Assembly (NCBI GenBank): GCA_033296885.1
Contig: MU863876.1
Coordinates: 124,001 to 188,000, forward strand
Length of the DNA stretch: 64,000 bases
From: Triangularia verruculosa
Lineage: Eukaryota; Ascomycota; Sordariomycetes; Sordariales; Podosporaceae
Direction: 5' to 3'
Shown: piece after piece, positions 1 to 11,246 of the stretch
Layout of the letters: each line of letters begins with the position of its first letter
Position numbering within the stretch: the first letter of the stretch is position 1
The notes under the pieces: generated by a model
What the model was told of the DNA's origin: nothing
The model's database searches: none
The model's input: the letters and a program-made list of their open reading frames with translations, nothing else
Translations under genes and position numbers: made by a program

Positions 1-702
1 AGGAACCAGAGTTCCCGGAGGAACTTCCTCACCGCGTCCTCCATCTGAACGCGTGGGTTATCGATCGGCTAGCTGGTCAAGCGAAGGAGTGATGGCAGAA
101 AACGAGGGACGAAGTTGAAAAGAGCGTGCAGAAAGGAATGAACTGACCAACAGGGGTGGTGTGCAGAAACCTAGAAGTCTCCGATGCCACACAGGTTGCA
201 GGGCGCGGGATGCAATGCAAATACCTAAATAGCTGGCTCTCAGTCCTCCGACGCCGAGGCACCAGGTTACATCCACTAGGTTGACCGAGTTTTAGTTTCG
301 CCTAGCTTCAGGAGCTAGCAATCTCGCCAGCAGGTCCCCAGACTTTAGTGCAATGCAGGGACGTTCAGTGACACTGAAGATCTCTCCATCCTTGTTTTTA
401 AACTGTGAATTATACCCAAGAGTGGTTAAGCTCTGCGTGTCTCACCTTTAATATCAATAGGAGGGCTCGCAGGAATATCGTGTTCCATAGCGTCGAATAG
501 TTGACTTTAATTCGGGATGCGATCTCATTATCAGATGCTCAAGCACCTACTTTTGCGGCCCTCTTCCGCGGACTCTATACAACCTAAGGGCTCGAGGTTA
601 GTCTGCTTGTAGGCGGGCGCGGCCATTGCTCGGAGTTTTGGCTCAAGAGTGCAGGGAAGCCCAGTCATGGTGCTTCAAACCAGCCCTTTCCTAATCCATC
701 TA
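1..702. other. intergenic, no gene seen
   Basis: No open frame here has a recognisable product or a codon pattern that stands out. The stretch ends exactly at the TA target dinucleotide (701-702) of the Tc1/mariner element. I see no RNA gene or clear promoter. Confidence 0.6.
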
Positions 703-748
703 CTGTGGTGCAGGGGTAAGTTTTGCCTTCTTGTCAAGTACTCGCGCT
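703..748 (+). repeat. left terminal inverted repeat of Tc1/mariner element
   Basis: It starts CTGTGGT next to target TA and contains CTTGTCAAGTAC. It matches the reverse complement of 1949-1995 with one single-base gap and scattered substitutions concentrated between the tip and the inner block. Confidence 0.75.
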
Positions 749-802
749 AGTCAAGGGCCACCCTGGCGATTGTATTCTACAAAATAACCACTATATCTAT
801 AG

Positions 803-1840
803 CTAGTATTTTGTATGTATACTATTCGCTGCAATTACTGCCTCACAGCGACTGGGCATCGAATCCAACAGCGTTTGAAGGTAAGATTCCGGAAGCTCTT
901 GCCAGGCCTCCTCCACGTACCTCTTTAACTTCGCGTACGACGGCTTCTCTTCAAGGCCGTATTTATCCTCAATATAATCCTTCATCCAATTCCAATAGGA
1001 TTTAATAGGGTTCAAATCTGGGGAAAAAGGAGGCCAATCAACTACTCTAATCTTCCGATTCTTAAGATCCTTCTTCGTACCGGCCGCTCGATGGCCAGGT
1101 GCGCCGTCCTGCATAAAAGAAAGCCGTAAATTATGCTGCTCGAAGGTATCGTCAATAAATTCGTGGATACTAGGAAGGATGTTCCTTCGGTAAGAATGCT
1201 CATTGATCGATCCCCATTCCTTTTCCCAGAAGATACTAGGGCCTTTAGTTGAGCCGTAAAAACAGCCCCAGAATATCCACCCTCCTTTTCTCTGGTGCTT
1301 TTCTACGATACAAGTAGGGTCCCATTCCTCGTCGATTCGGCGTGTAACATACTGCTTACGGTGAGGACCACCAACTACCCAGGTTTCGTTACTCCAGAGG
1401 ATTGTACGCCATTGTTCGAGAGTCCAGTCCTTATGTTCTATAGCCCAGGCTAATCGCTTTTGCCGGTTGGCTTCTAAAATAGGAGGCTTCTTCCGAGTAA
1501 CTCGACGGCGAAATCCGTGGCGGTAAAGGGCGTTGCGAATTGTAATCCAGCTAAAAAGGGAGTTGAAAAGGGCAATAGAAAGCTCTAGGAAGCTCATCTG
1601 ACGGTGTGCCTTTGATTCACACACATACCGAATAAGCTCGAGCTCTTGATCGGCCGTAATAACGCGTGGTCGGCCAGATCGTGGGGCGACCTCGGCCGCT
1701 GGGGCTCGTATCGCATAGCGGATTTGGTATTTCGTATAACCAGTGGTTTCTTGAATTCGGGATTGGCTAAGGTGGCCGTCAAAATAGAGGGTACGAATTC
1801 GTTGACGCTCTTCAGTAGTAAGGTGGCGATTGGGAGCCAT
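803..1840 (-). pseudogene. Tc1/mariner transposase, catalytic residues lost
   Basis: A 345-residue frame from the ATG at 1838-1840 (MAPNRHLTTEERQRI). The frame is open upstream of that, but only this start gives the normal length and N-terminal helix-turn-helix. Visible in order: HTH region (about residues 1-110), then the DDE domain with WSNETW where the family has WS-D-E, MQDGAPGH (second Asp kept), and DLNPIKSYW where the family has DLNPIE. The first catalytic Asp is therefore Asn (codon 1388-1390, AAC) and the third acid is Lys (codon 1001-1003, AAA). Both are G-to-A changes after a T on the coding strand, the RIP context. The frame is otherwise uninterrupted, so the protein could be made but should not catalyse transposition. 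Classed as a pseudogene on loss of active-site residues, not on stops. Confidence 0.8.
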
Positions 1841-1948
1841 TATGGTGCTGGCTGGCCGGCTGGTGTTGAAAGGTGGAAAACACTGGCCCGGGGGAAATTG
1901 CGGTAGAATTTTGGCCAAAATTGGCCTAGCCAAAAAAACAGGACCCCC

Positions 1949-1995
1949 CTGGGCGGTACTTGACAAGGGGGCAAAACTTTTGTACGTAACCACAG
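1949..1995 (-). repeat. right terminal inverted repeat of Tc1/mariner element
   Basis: Read outward-in on the minus strand it starts CTGTGGTTACG and runs through AGTTTTGCCCCCTTGTCAAG. It is followed by TA at 1996-1997. It pairs with 703-748. Confidence 0.75.
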
Positions 1996-1997
1996 TA

Positions 1998-3676
1998 TAC
2001 CGTAATCGAATTATTAGCCCAGGCGAACACCCCATATCTCCACGACCTAAATTAAAGCTATCATAAGTTAGTACTTCTAGTGGTTCCCGTTCTCACGGGA
2101 TTGTTTTCCCGCTTAAAATGCCGCCTAAATACAAAGCAACTCTTCCAGCCTCATAGGTACTTGATGCCGTTTGACGTACCTCGGTAGCTAGGTACCTCAG
2201 GTAAGGTACGCGGCCATGGCACACACTGCCCAACAGTTATCTCAAATTCGACGGATACTTTCTTTGACCTTCATCTACAGCAATGATGTCTACTGTCCAT
2301 TTCAACGGCACATTTAATTGGCAGGATCAACAGGCTGGCTACGTCGTAGTATCCATTGCCAAAAGATATCCGGGCTGCCGCAAGTGAAGTGCAGATCTCT
2401 GCAGGGGGATTGCGCAATCTGTTTGGTGGCGGCTTGGCAGCAAAGCAGAGTGGAGTCCCCCTGGATTTGAGTTGCAGATCCACTGCGCCAAGATGACAAA
2501 TGCCACCTCCAAGAGATGCGGGCAACGCCGCCCTGCTATCAAATCAGCCGCGGGTATCAAATACCGCTGGGACGCCCATCAAGAGACGCTTGAGGGGCGT
2601 CGAGCAGGCCGAGGACGACTTGAGTTGTAGATACGTACGGGGATTATGCTTTTGTTACTCTGGAGGGAGGGGGCCTCTTTGTCAAGATACCTAGGTAGGT
2701 ACCTGACCTTATCTCGGGTAAAGGCAACAAGAAAATGGGTGGAAAAATGATGAATAATTACCATATCAAAACAGAGCAAAAACCACCAAAACCACCAAAT
2801 ATCCCACAGAACAAAAGGTGGGCCAAGAGCATCCACCAACCGGCTGGCTTACCCACTCAGGGAGCAAGGCCTCCGGACGCACTCCCCCACGGTTTTCAAC
2901 TTGTTAAGGTACCCTTGTTTGGCAGATGATGGTTACCTTACCCACTGCATTGCTCCACTCAACCTGGGGGTTACCTTACCAGTTATGGAGCCGCGAGCAG
3001 CTCGCCACTCTGTTCCTCTTCGGAGTTTTGGCCAGCCTGGGAGCGTGGTGCTTTCCTAGCCCTCTTCGACAAATACGACATGTTTTAAAGACCTACATGT
3101 TTGTTGCTTGTTCGACTGTGCATGTCACAGGTATAAAGCATCCAACATTCCCCTGTATGGGAATCTTTATCATCTTCATCGGCCAGCTATCTAGGTACAC
3201 TTTCCGACACCAACAGCCCCAGGCTTGTCACCTGCGGCACCGGGTCAACGAATTACTACTGTAACTACCTTGCCGCAAGCAGGATAAATGCATCAATGAC
3301 GACGGCATTGGGGGTCTTGGGCAATGTTATATTTGCGAGGACGGCTCCCGTAGCTTCCAGTGCTGGAATGTGTCTCCCAGAGCCACTATTAATGCGGCTG
3401 ATAATGTGATGGAGGTGGTGAAAAGCAGGGGACTGAGGGTGCGGATACCTCTGTTTAGGTGTTGTGGTGATATGTGTATGGTTGGGTAATCAGGAGCGAG
3501 CCTTGATGAGCACGATGAGGAACTAGATCTATTTCTGGATAGAAACGTATGATGCTGTTAAGCCTGATGGCTCAATCATGGCGGCAGTTGGTGTTATTCA
3601 TGTCAATCTGTTGTTCATATGATAGGTGCCTCTCTCACTTCACTCATCCTCCATCATGTTCTCAGCCACCACCAAG
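1998..3676. other. intergenic, 1.7 kb
   Basis: No intact gene is supported. The stretch contains TAGGTACC-type words (near 2180-2210 and 2688-2705) and a decayed-looking Cys-rich coding patch at 3205-3490, listed separately. The other open frames are short, overlap on both strands and resemble nothing. Confidence 0.5.
3205..3490 (+). pseudogene. possible remnant of a small Cys-rich protein
   Basis: Two adjoining frames read like one Cys-rich polypeptide. The first (about 3213-3290) gives LVTCGTGSTNYYCNYL. The second (about 3275-3489) continues CRKQDKCINDDGIGGLG and then CYICEDGSRSFQCWN, ending near MCMVG and a stop at 3487-3489. The frames differ, so a frameshift or an unresolved intron lies near 3265-3280. 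No convincing start or signal peptide could be joined to it. I do not recognise the family. A chance run of cysteines is possible. Confidence 0.22.
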
Positions 3677-4861
3677 TCAACCAAATCGTAGTCTCTGAGC
3701 ACCGTGCCTCCCCCTAACACCAACATCCTGTCTGGTTATTGGCTTCGCATAAATCTCAAACCGTGGATTTCCTTGTTCATCATACAAATAAGACCCCATT
3801 GGTATCCCTCCATCTGTCGACTTTGGGGCATGATGTCTGACAGCTAGTCCTCCTGAAGTCCAAGGCCCCGAAGAGGGCGTCTCTTCTGATGACAATCCTG
3901 AAATACCCCCCGGCAGACCTGCTGCCAGGGTCGGTGATGTCGGTGACCCTTGATGCATCTCTGCGTAAATCTCATTCTTTATTTCTTGCTTCATTCGGTT
4001 CTTCTGATCGTATAGCTTATATCTTTTCAGTTCTTCTTCCGTCTCCTTCAACCTGGCATCTCTTTGCCGCCCTCTTTCAATCTCTTCCCTCATCTCTTTC
4101 TCCTTCCTTTTTGCCCTTTCCTTCTCTTCCCTCCTCAGTCGTTCGGACAGCTCTTGGTTGGCTCGCCGTTCGGCTTTCAAGGCAGCTACCAGTCGAGGGT
4201 CACGGACTGGTACTCGAGTTTCAGATGCGCTACGGGGACGTATGTTGCTTCGAGACCGTCTGAAGCGCAAGATGGGTTTCGGAGAGCGGCCTCGATAGTC
4301 GTGTGTCGTTGGTATTGGATCTGGTTCCGGGTCAGGCATCCAACTGTTGTTGTGGTGGTTGGGAATGTGGTTGCCAGGTCTTCGAGGGTTGTAACGTGGT
4401 AATTCTGGAACAGCCGTGTAGGTTGGAGGGGGTGGCCAGCCTTGTGATGCCCACATCGAGGCAGTTGGAACTGGTGGAGGTGGTCTAGAGATATAGTTGT
4501 AGGAAATAGGGGGGTTTGATGGGCGCGGTGGTTGTCCGGGCCAATATCCAGGATTAGGCGGCGGCGGAAACCCGTTCATATAATGATTCTGTGGAAAGGT
4601 AAACTGACTTGGATTTGACAAGGGCGTCGCGGTGGGTGATAAAACGGTGGGTGTCGATGGGCGGGAAGAGACTGTGGACTCCGAAGTGCTAGCAGATGGG
4701 TACAGTGGGGTGCCTGGCCGAACAGGGCCATATGGCGATGGTTCTCTTTCATACAAAGAGGAGCAAAATTCGTCGTCCTCTTCACTGCCATCTATGTAAT
4801 AAGCAGGCCGAGGCATCGATATGGGAGGTCGGATAGATAAACCGGGGCGGAGGGGCCGCAT
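3677..4861 (-). CDS. proline-rich coiled-coil protein, function unknown
   Basis: A single-exon frame of 394 residues; ATG at 4859-4861, with a second possible start 15 codons in (ATG at 4814-4816, MPRPAYYIDGSEEDD). Residues 30-180 are low-complexity Pro/Ser/Asn/Tyr with PPPP runs. A short basic Arg/Ser patch follows at about 190-215 (RFRRSRSNIRPRSASETR). Then comes a charged helix predicted to form a coiled coil, from about residue 225 to 300 (ERLRREEKERAKRKEKEMR and onward). The last 90 residues are Gly/Ser/Thr-rich with a short ordered-looking end (SYLYDEQGNPRFEIYAKP). No signal peptide, membrane helix or catalytic motif is visible. The composition suggests an intracellular scaffold-like or disordered protein, but no function can be assigned. 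Confidence 0.6.
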   Translation of the reverse strand: MRPLRPGLSIRPPISMPRPAYYIDGSEEDDEFCSSLYEREPSPYGPVRPGTPLYPSASTSESTVSSRPSTPTVLSPTATPLSNPSQFTFPQNHYMNGFPPPPNPGYWPGQPPRPSNPPISYNYISRPPPPVPTASMWASQGWPPPPTYTAVPELPRYNPRRPGNHIPNHHNNSWMPDPEPDPIPTTHDYRGRSPKPILRFRRSRSNIRPRSASETRVPVRDPRLVAALKAERRANQELSERLRREEKERAKRKEKEMREEIERGRQRDARLKETEEELKRYKLYDQKNRMKQEIKNEIYAEMHQGSPTSPTLAAGLPGGISGLSSEETPSSGPWTSGGLAVRHHAPKSTDGGIPMGSYLYDEQGNPRFEIYAKPITRQDVGVRGRHGAQRLRFG

Positions 4862-6105
4862 CTCTCAGGCAAAGGCCGCTGGCAGGGTACAAATCCAACA
4901 TGGATGCGGCACAGTGGTTGCTCAGGGATCCACACCACAACTGGGAATTGTGGGCGAAATAATAGGTATGATCACAACCGAGAATGCCTGTCTGGAGGCA
5001 ACAGACGAACTTCCAGGTGCCGTGATGTAAAAGACTAGGATTGTTCAGATGACGAACCGTCGCAACCCGGCTTCTGCAACGCGTCCCAGCACACAGAAAG
5101 TGCGCGAACCATCTGTAGGTTGGGCAGACAAAAGTTGGGCGCCTGACGACCTGCCATGCCGGCCTTCATGCCGTGCATATTTGAACTCACAGTCTCCACT
5201 CATAACCCCAAGCCACACCGACATTCTGTTTTCCAGCTCTGGCTTCGATACGGATAAGAGGGGAGCGAATCGCGCGCACAAAAGGAGGGGCGGTGCCCAC
5301 TCCCGAGCCTGATGAGCTCTCTCTGCCCCTCCCGTTTGAGCCGCAAGTGCGGGGAACAGGGATGACAAGCCTGACGGAGACGAGCTCTTCAATTGCTGCA
5401 TGCCCGCAGGCTCCGGTGGACACCAAAAGCGAACCGACCGCGACGTCGAGGCCATTGATTGGAAGCTGCATGTGGTACATGGGTACATGTAGGGTACACA
5501 GATTGGGGTGGAAGCTTCTATCCAAAGATCCGGTCTCACAGGCTCCTGAGGCTCTTCTCTTTTGGGGCCGATCTGGCTGTCGTCCCAGGCAACTCATCTC
5601 GATCAAGATCATGGGTATAGCGTCTTTAATCAACTTACTCTCTTACTAGGTAAAGGATTACCAAATCATGATGGAGGATGTGTATATCGCGCCTTGAAGC
5701 TGGAAGGGGGTATGTGCCGAAAGGAGATGGAGGGGCGGATAAACTGGGCAGCTTGCGGTTGCCAGAATGTGAAGACCGCGCAATTGCGCCAGCCTTTGGT
5801 AGGGGTGATTGTCTCCCCAATCATGTTGTGCTGCATGCACCTCGCCTCCCACACCAGAACTGCCACAGCATGATCACCCCACATTTTCAAGATACATATA
5901 TAGGTAGACAACCTCCTCACGCCAAAACAGCAACCTCGTAGCATTCTAGGCGCGACCATAACTTCACCGCCTTCGTCCAAGTCATGATGTTCCGTGGTGC
6001 GAGGGGAAAGCCTGACGCACAGCCTCGTTGACACAAACTTGGCCTAAAAAGCCTTTCAAGCAATGACATATGGCGTAAAAAACACAGCGTGAGTTCTCCG
6101 GCTTG
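4862..6105. other. intergenic, 1.2 kb
   Basis: Open frames occur on both strands (for example 164 codons on minus, 5045-5539) but they overlap each other, have no homology I can see and no splice structure. I see no RNA gene. The 3' end of the kinase-HET gene lies at 6106. Confidence 0.5.
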
Positions 6106-9100
6106 CTAACAAATCATGACCGTCACCGCATTGCCATATACACAGGCCTCTGGTAAATATCCGGCTCCCACTCGCTCGTACACCCTTTCCGCATTTCCCA
6201 TTTGTTTCAACCCAGAAACAGAAACCTGACGCACAAATATGGGATAACATCTCCGCTCCCCAAGGCCCATAGAATTGCTCCGTCCAAGAACTACGCACTT
6301 CGTTTCCTGCTGTTGAGAACCACCAGGGATATCCATCTCGACACGCCATTCTTCATTCCCGACCTTTATGGTGTCATAATCAAACGCATCTGCCGTAATA
6401 ACGGCCTGTCCCACCGCTCCCCTCTCACCACTGCGAGGAGATGTCTTCTGCACTGAACCTGACCAAGGACTCGTCAAGTCCTCCCAGTCGACCTCCCCAA
6501 AAGGCACAGTGATATACCCTATACCGCCCTCATATGCCATCCACGACCACGACGGCACAAAACTAATCGCTTGTTCAACGCCAAACTTGATCTTAGTCAA
6601 CCTATTCGTCTTCTTGCTGCGAACCCAAAGGAGGCTCCTTCTTAGCAGGCCTTTTTTGTTTGTCCCCTCATCGAATACCCCAAAGCCGCCCTTCGCTCCC
6701 AGGGCAGACAGAATCCGATCTTGTAACCCATCGATCGCTAGTGGGCGGTCAAAGCTGCTGGTGAGCGACAAATGTGAATAAGAAGCGTAGAGATTCTGAT
6801 ACCGCACTATTTTCTCTCCTTGGGGAACATGGGAGAGGAGTTGAGGGAAGTTAGGGTCCCCAAGAAATGCCGCAAAGGTACTGTCGCCGTGTGTCTACGT
6901 TAGCAGCTGCTGGCAATAAGAGCAAAAGTGGGGCCCACGAAAAAGGTGCTCGGGGGTTTCAGGGGCTACTCCAAAACAAAACAAACAAACTTACTTCCGC
7001 ATGCGCATCATACTCTCACACATGACTCCCTCACCACACTCCCAGTAAGTCTGCTTCTCCGTGTAGAATATCGTTCTTCTTGCCAGTGCGTGCTCCTGGA
7101 GCACCCACCCGCGCTGATTCAGCGGTCCCTGCAAGACGTCTCCGTTGAAATCGTCGATTGGTTCGCAGAAGGAAAAGACTCCTTGCTTGCCGTCTTCGTC
7201 GCCGGGCTTGCTCAACGTGACGTGATTGCGCTCTCGCTTTCTCGGCTGGAGAAATCCTGCACTGTGTCCGCCTTCTTCACGGCTGACGGCTAGGACGCAG
7301 TAGGCGCCGCTGTAGACTTGCTCCATTTTCTTGGCTTCGCTTTTGAAGTCCCCGCTGGGGCCTTGGATGATGCAGAGTGAGTCGATCCAGAGGTACTGTA
7401 CGCCGAGAGCGCGGGTTACGGTGACGGCGTCGCGGAATGTGGCGGGGAGTCCGGACGGGAAGGGGATGCTGGATAAGTGGCTGGCGAGATTGTCTGGGGT
7501 TGTGCAGAAGTGAGGTGGTGAGCCCCATTGATGGGATAGTGCCAGCCACTTTCCTGTCTAAAGGTGCGCGGGGAGCTTGCTGGTTTCGATGAGCTTGACT
7601 GAGGGCGACGTAACGGAGCCGACATCAATTACTCTGGTAGGAAGAGATCTTGTTGACGATGACGAGGGCCCAGATGGGGTGCTGTTGGGCTTACAGTTTG
7701 AATGGTGCCTGTCGCAGTTTTCGAGCCATTGCTGGAGGTGCGCGAAATGAAGAGCGCTTCCCAGAGCGGGGAGTGTGCTGGTGTACCCGACTGGGATTTC
7801 GTCTTTGGTGGGAATGTCAAGGTCATGGCTTCGAAAGATGTTGAAGGTTAAGTCGCTCAATTCGTTGAGCGTGAGCCGGTTACCCGTGCGTTGCATCAGA
7901 AGCGTGTCTGATTTCTGTTTTTGTTCGGCCTCAAGGAGCGTGAAAGCCTGCCAGATTAATCCACACAGATCACACGAGAGATCACGGTATGCCTCCTCAA
8001 CTTCGACCAAGTTGTAAATCTTGTTGAAGCCAGGATTTCACAGTGTGCGGCGTAGTTCTTGGCAACCCGGGCGCAAGTTTCTGAACGGGTGCTTGGTAGC
8101 AAGCGGAGATATCACTCCAGACTTTTCGACCTCTTCAAAGAATTCGGTGGCGAAGGTGTTATCAGTAGTGATTTTCCAGTCGTTGTCGAGGCTCTGGCTA
8201 CCATAGTCGACCCTCTCAATTGGTGGAACAAGAAGGGATCTTGACTCGATCTCAGCATCGGCCGCGGGAAATGCTTCTGGTGGTGAGGTAGGCTGTAGGG
8301 TGTCGATAGTGTTGTACAGAAACTCAGAACCGCTGCTGTTGAAGCCATTGAAGTGAGCACCGTAATTCACAGATTTGTCAAGTGGAGGTGGCTTTGCCTC
8401 TGGATGGTCGATAATCCAGTATGGGCCATCTTCCTCGTATTGGATGTGTGACATGCGGGTGCTGAATTCCCTTGCCAATGCCCTACCACCGTGTGATGCT
8501 TGTGGTGTTTGAGAAGGTGTTGAGACAACTGTCTCATAAGATGACCTCAGATCTAAAGCCACCACTGACTCACTGTGAACTATAATCGTGGGGGCGCTGG
8601 TTGGCAACGCTTCGGTGAATGTAATCATGGGTGTGTTAGAGTTAGGTGACATAACCACCTCAGAAGCTATCGTGTTGACGGATGACCTTCTTGAGTAAAC
8701 TGACGCAGAACTTGGCAAAACAAGATCCGAAAACGAACCAAGATTGCTGGGCAGCTCAACAACCAGCAGGCGTTCCCGAACAAGCTCAAGGAGGTCGCCC
8801 AATGCCGTCCCATCAGGCTTGCACCTAGGGTCACGCGCAATATGGTCCATCCATTTTATGGCGATGTCGTGAACCCGAGCAACCTTTCGATCTCGACGCT
8901 GCGATGTTGTTTGGTAGAATAATGTCAGCTCAGAATTTCCCTTGAGCTGTTTGTGGAAGACCTTCCGGCCTCGTTCGCCATACATCAGCCAGATGATAAA
9001 CTCCAGTGTGATGCACCCCATCGCCCAAATATCGTAAAGCCGCGACCGTCTCTTGCCCAATGGGGCGTCACCAGGGGCTAGCCCGCGCACTGTAATCCCA

Positions 9101-10293
9101 AGTCCAGTCTCTTCTTCGGGCGGTTCATACGTTCGTGTCCCATGCTGTGTTGAGGTCCTGCTATTTCTTAGCTCAGTGACAATGTTGTGTTGTCTGGCAA
9201 GTCCCCAGTCCGCAATCTTCAGTGTCCCAATCTGGTCATCGGACTTAAACCAGAGAATATTTTCCGGTTTCAAATCTCCATGGCGGAACATCGGACCACT
9301 AACAGGGTTGTGTGCCTTGTCAAGTGCGTCTGCGAGGCCAGCAAGCTGATTCACCGCTGCCTTCAGGAGTGTGGGTGTCAGCGGCTGGCTTGTCGTCTCC
9401 CAAAGCGTCCGCAAGTTCCCTCCATCAGCCCATTCAAACATCAGATAGTGGTCTTCTAATCCAGTCTCCCCACGACGGAATGCTGTCAAGAATCGAACGA
9501 TATGTTCGTGGTTCAAGGCGTTCATCTTTTGAAGTACGCTCGCCTCCTGTCCCCACCCCTGAACCAGCTTTTGTCCGTCTTCATTGTTCGGTTGCAGCTC
9601 TTTGACGGCAACATAGGGCCGCGTTCTGATGACGTTCTGCGGGTCGATGAGGTGGTTTTCGTGAATTTTATACTTGAAGACTCTACCAAATGACCCACTC
9701 TGGGTCGCAAGTTGGTCTCTTTCGGTGAATGGCAAAATAGCATCCGCATTGAGATCGTAATTGTACTGAGTAGACGTTGCAACTTCAAATACCGGAGCTA
9801 GCAACTCCCATTGGTGTTGCTAGAAGTCCGCGATGTGGGGGAAGGTCCAAAGTGGCCTTCGGGAGCCGCTTGGTGTGTTTAATGTCTGAAGAACATGGTG
9901 TTGGGTGGTTGAAGAACTCTGTTTCTTGTCATACCGTGCGACGGGTAGACATTCATCATGAAACCCTGCATCTTGGAAACATCTCATGGCTCACTGCAGC
10001 TTCCTACGATCATGGAAGATTCTTTCAATGATGGCGAATACAGCTTTTGCCTTTCCTTTGATGAAGAAGACCAAGTCTTCAAGCTCGGCTGCTTGGTTCT
10101 CGTCCTCATTCTCTTCGTCTAACAGTGCGTCCAGTATAACCTCCTCGGTGACTAGATCCTCAAGCAATCCTGATGGCAAAAAGCTTGAACGTCTTGTTCC
10201 GCTGAATTCACTCAGCACCATGTTTGTCAGGATTTGGCCGCGGAGAGTCGGTTCCTCCATTTTGTTGGAGTCTGGGGATGCCGGTTCATCCAT
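6106..10293 (-). pseudogene. protein kinase-HET domain fusion, broken by four stops
   Basis: One frame runs without a shift from about 10293 to 6995, then a 114-nt intron (6881-6994, GTAAGT..CAG), then the last exon (6880-6106). Read through, it has: an N-terminal helical module typical of fungal kinases (SGLLEDLVTEEVILDAL, then FIKGKAKAVFAIIE); QWELLAPVF; a kinase domain (GSFGRVF, VAVKEL, RHGDLKPEN, DWG for DFG, YEPPEE); a linker; and a HET domain (LALSHQWGSP, LWIDSLCIIQ, RGWVLQE, PSWSWMAYEGG). In-frame stops: TGA 9991-9993, TAG 9820-9822, TGA 8038-8040 and TAG 7558-7560. Homology to each family continues directly across them, so introns are unlikely. The start is uncertain; the ATG at 10293 (MDEP) is the best upstream of the module. 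Kinase and HET could instead be two tandem genes split at 8038, but no ATG opens the HET part. Confidence 0.75.
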
Positions 10294-10315
10294 TCTGCTG
10301 GAATCTGGCGATGCT
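10250..10315 (-). repeat. 33-bp tandem duplication in kinase N-terminus
   Basis: Two adjacent 33-bp units (10250-10282 and 10283-10315) match at 27 of 33 positions. They encode ASPDSSRMDEP and ASPDSNKMEEP at the extreme N-terminus of the kinase-HET frame. The divergence shows the duplication is not recent. It also makes the true start codon ambiguous, since either unit offers a Met. Confidence 0.7.
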
Positions 10316-11246
10316 AGGCATTGAACGTTTCTTTGATGACTTGTAGTGTAAAGGAAGGCCTGATCGTGAGTGGCAAGGCTGAAGTTGGCCAGAAACAAGT
10401 AGGTACAAGATAAGAAAAGCCTTCATGTTGTCTCTCATCGAACAGGACCGTTTATATGGTCGCAGTTGATCCACAAGACCGACATTACCCCGCTTTCGTA
10501 ACATGGAACTGATACTGATGATAAAATGGTGTAAGCAATTCGGTCTTGCTGCCCCTGAATGCGGTCCGAGTCGCGGTAACCAGAGCCGTCGTAGTACTGG
10601 ATGAATGTCTCGACCGGCCTATCATGAAGAATCTGACTTGCGTGATACGTAGCAACCCATACCAGAACAGAAGAGGACCCTTGTCGTCCACCTTCGCGCT
10701 GTGCGAAGCGGCGCCGGTGCGCCCCACGGCATCCATATAGAGGTTCCTAGCGCACTGTGCAGGCTGCAAGGCCTCTTATCTTCTCTATTCTTGGCAAGGT
10801 CCTTCGCTCCTCACCGGCAGCCATATTGATGAATTGATCGGCCCGAAACAGGCTTTTCTTTCCCAGTTCACATCCTTCGTGCCGAGGCCACGGGGGATTT
10901 ATTGACGGTATCAAGGCAATATTGCCTAGAGGGTACCCGAAAGGGTGTCATTGCTTCCCGTGTCGGCGTTCGCCGTTGTGTCCAGGCATCTTGGAATCCT
11001 GGCTCAGATGCGACATGGTGGTTACGTGTGTTCCAACCCATCACACGACACAACATGTTGTGAACTCCTGCCACACCTGCAGTTGCCACTTCTGCGCAAT
11101 GGTGTTGTGCGGGGTTGATTTCTGTCTTTCTGAAAGCCTTGATCCAGTGTTTCCATCAAACTTCACACCATTTCAGAATCTTGGACTTGTTGTACGGGCT
11201 AGAAGTTCCGATGTGGTGACCGTCGTCATCACTTCTAGACCTGTAC
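10316..11246. other. shared upstream region of two divergent kinase genes
   Basis: About 950 bp lies between the start regions of the two kinase genes, which are transcribed away from each other. I see no additional gene. A bidirectional promoter is possible by position only; I see no clear TATA box. Confidence 0.4.

Larger units (their letters stand above)
703..1995 (-). mobile_element. Tc1/mariner-type DNA transposon, complete ends
   Basis: A 1293-bp element begins CTGTGGT (703) and ends ACCACAG (1995), flanked on both sides by TA (701-702 and 1996-1997), the usual Tc1/mariner target duplication. The terminal inverted repeats, about 47 bp, share CTGTGGT at the tip and a block reading AGTTTTGCC, two variable bases, then CTTGTCAAGTAC. 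They differ at several positions, including TT for CC at those two bases, a C-to-T type change. The single gene inside is read on the minus strand. The size is typical of the superfamily (1.2-1.8 kb). The transposase has lost catalytic residues, so this copy is probably immobile unless moved in trans. Confidence 0.85.

Noticed and set aside
5045..5539. 164-codon minus-strand frame
   Set aside because: Overlaps another open frame on the plus strand, has no domain or compositional support, and lies between two supported genes without promoter features.
7490..7560. Intron to explain the TAG at 7558 in the HET part
   Set aside because: HET homology is continuous across the stop (KLPAHL-stop-TGKWLALSHQWG) with normal spacing, so removing sequence would damage the domain; a nonsense change is the better reading.
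9800..10000. Intron to explain the stops at 9820 and 9991 in the kinase N-terminus
   Set aside because: The translated stretch between them (AMRCFQDAGF, DECLPVARYDKK, LWTFPHI) matches the usual family text and stays in phase on both sides.
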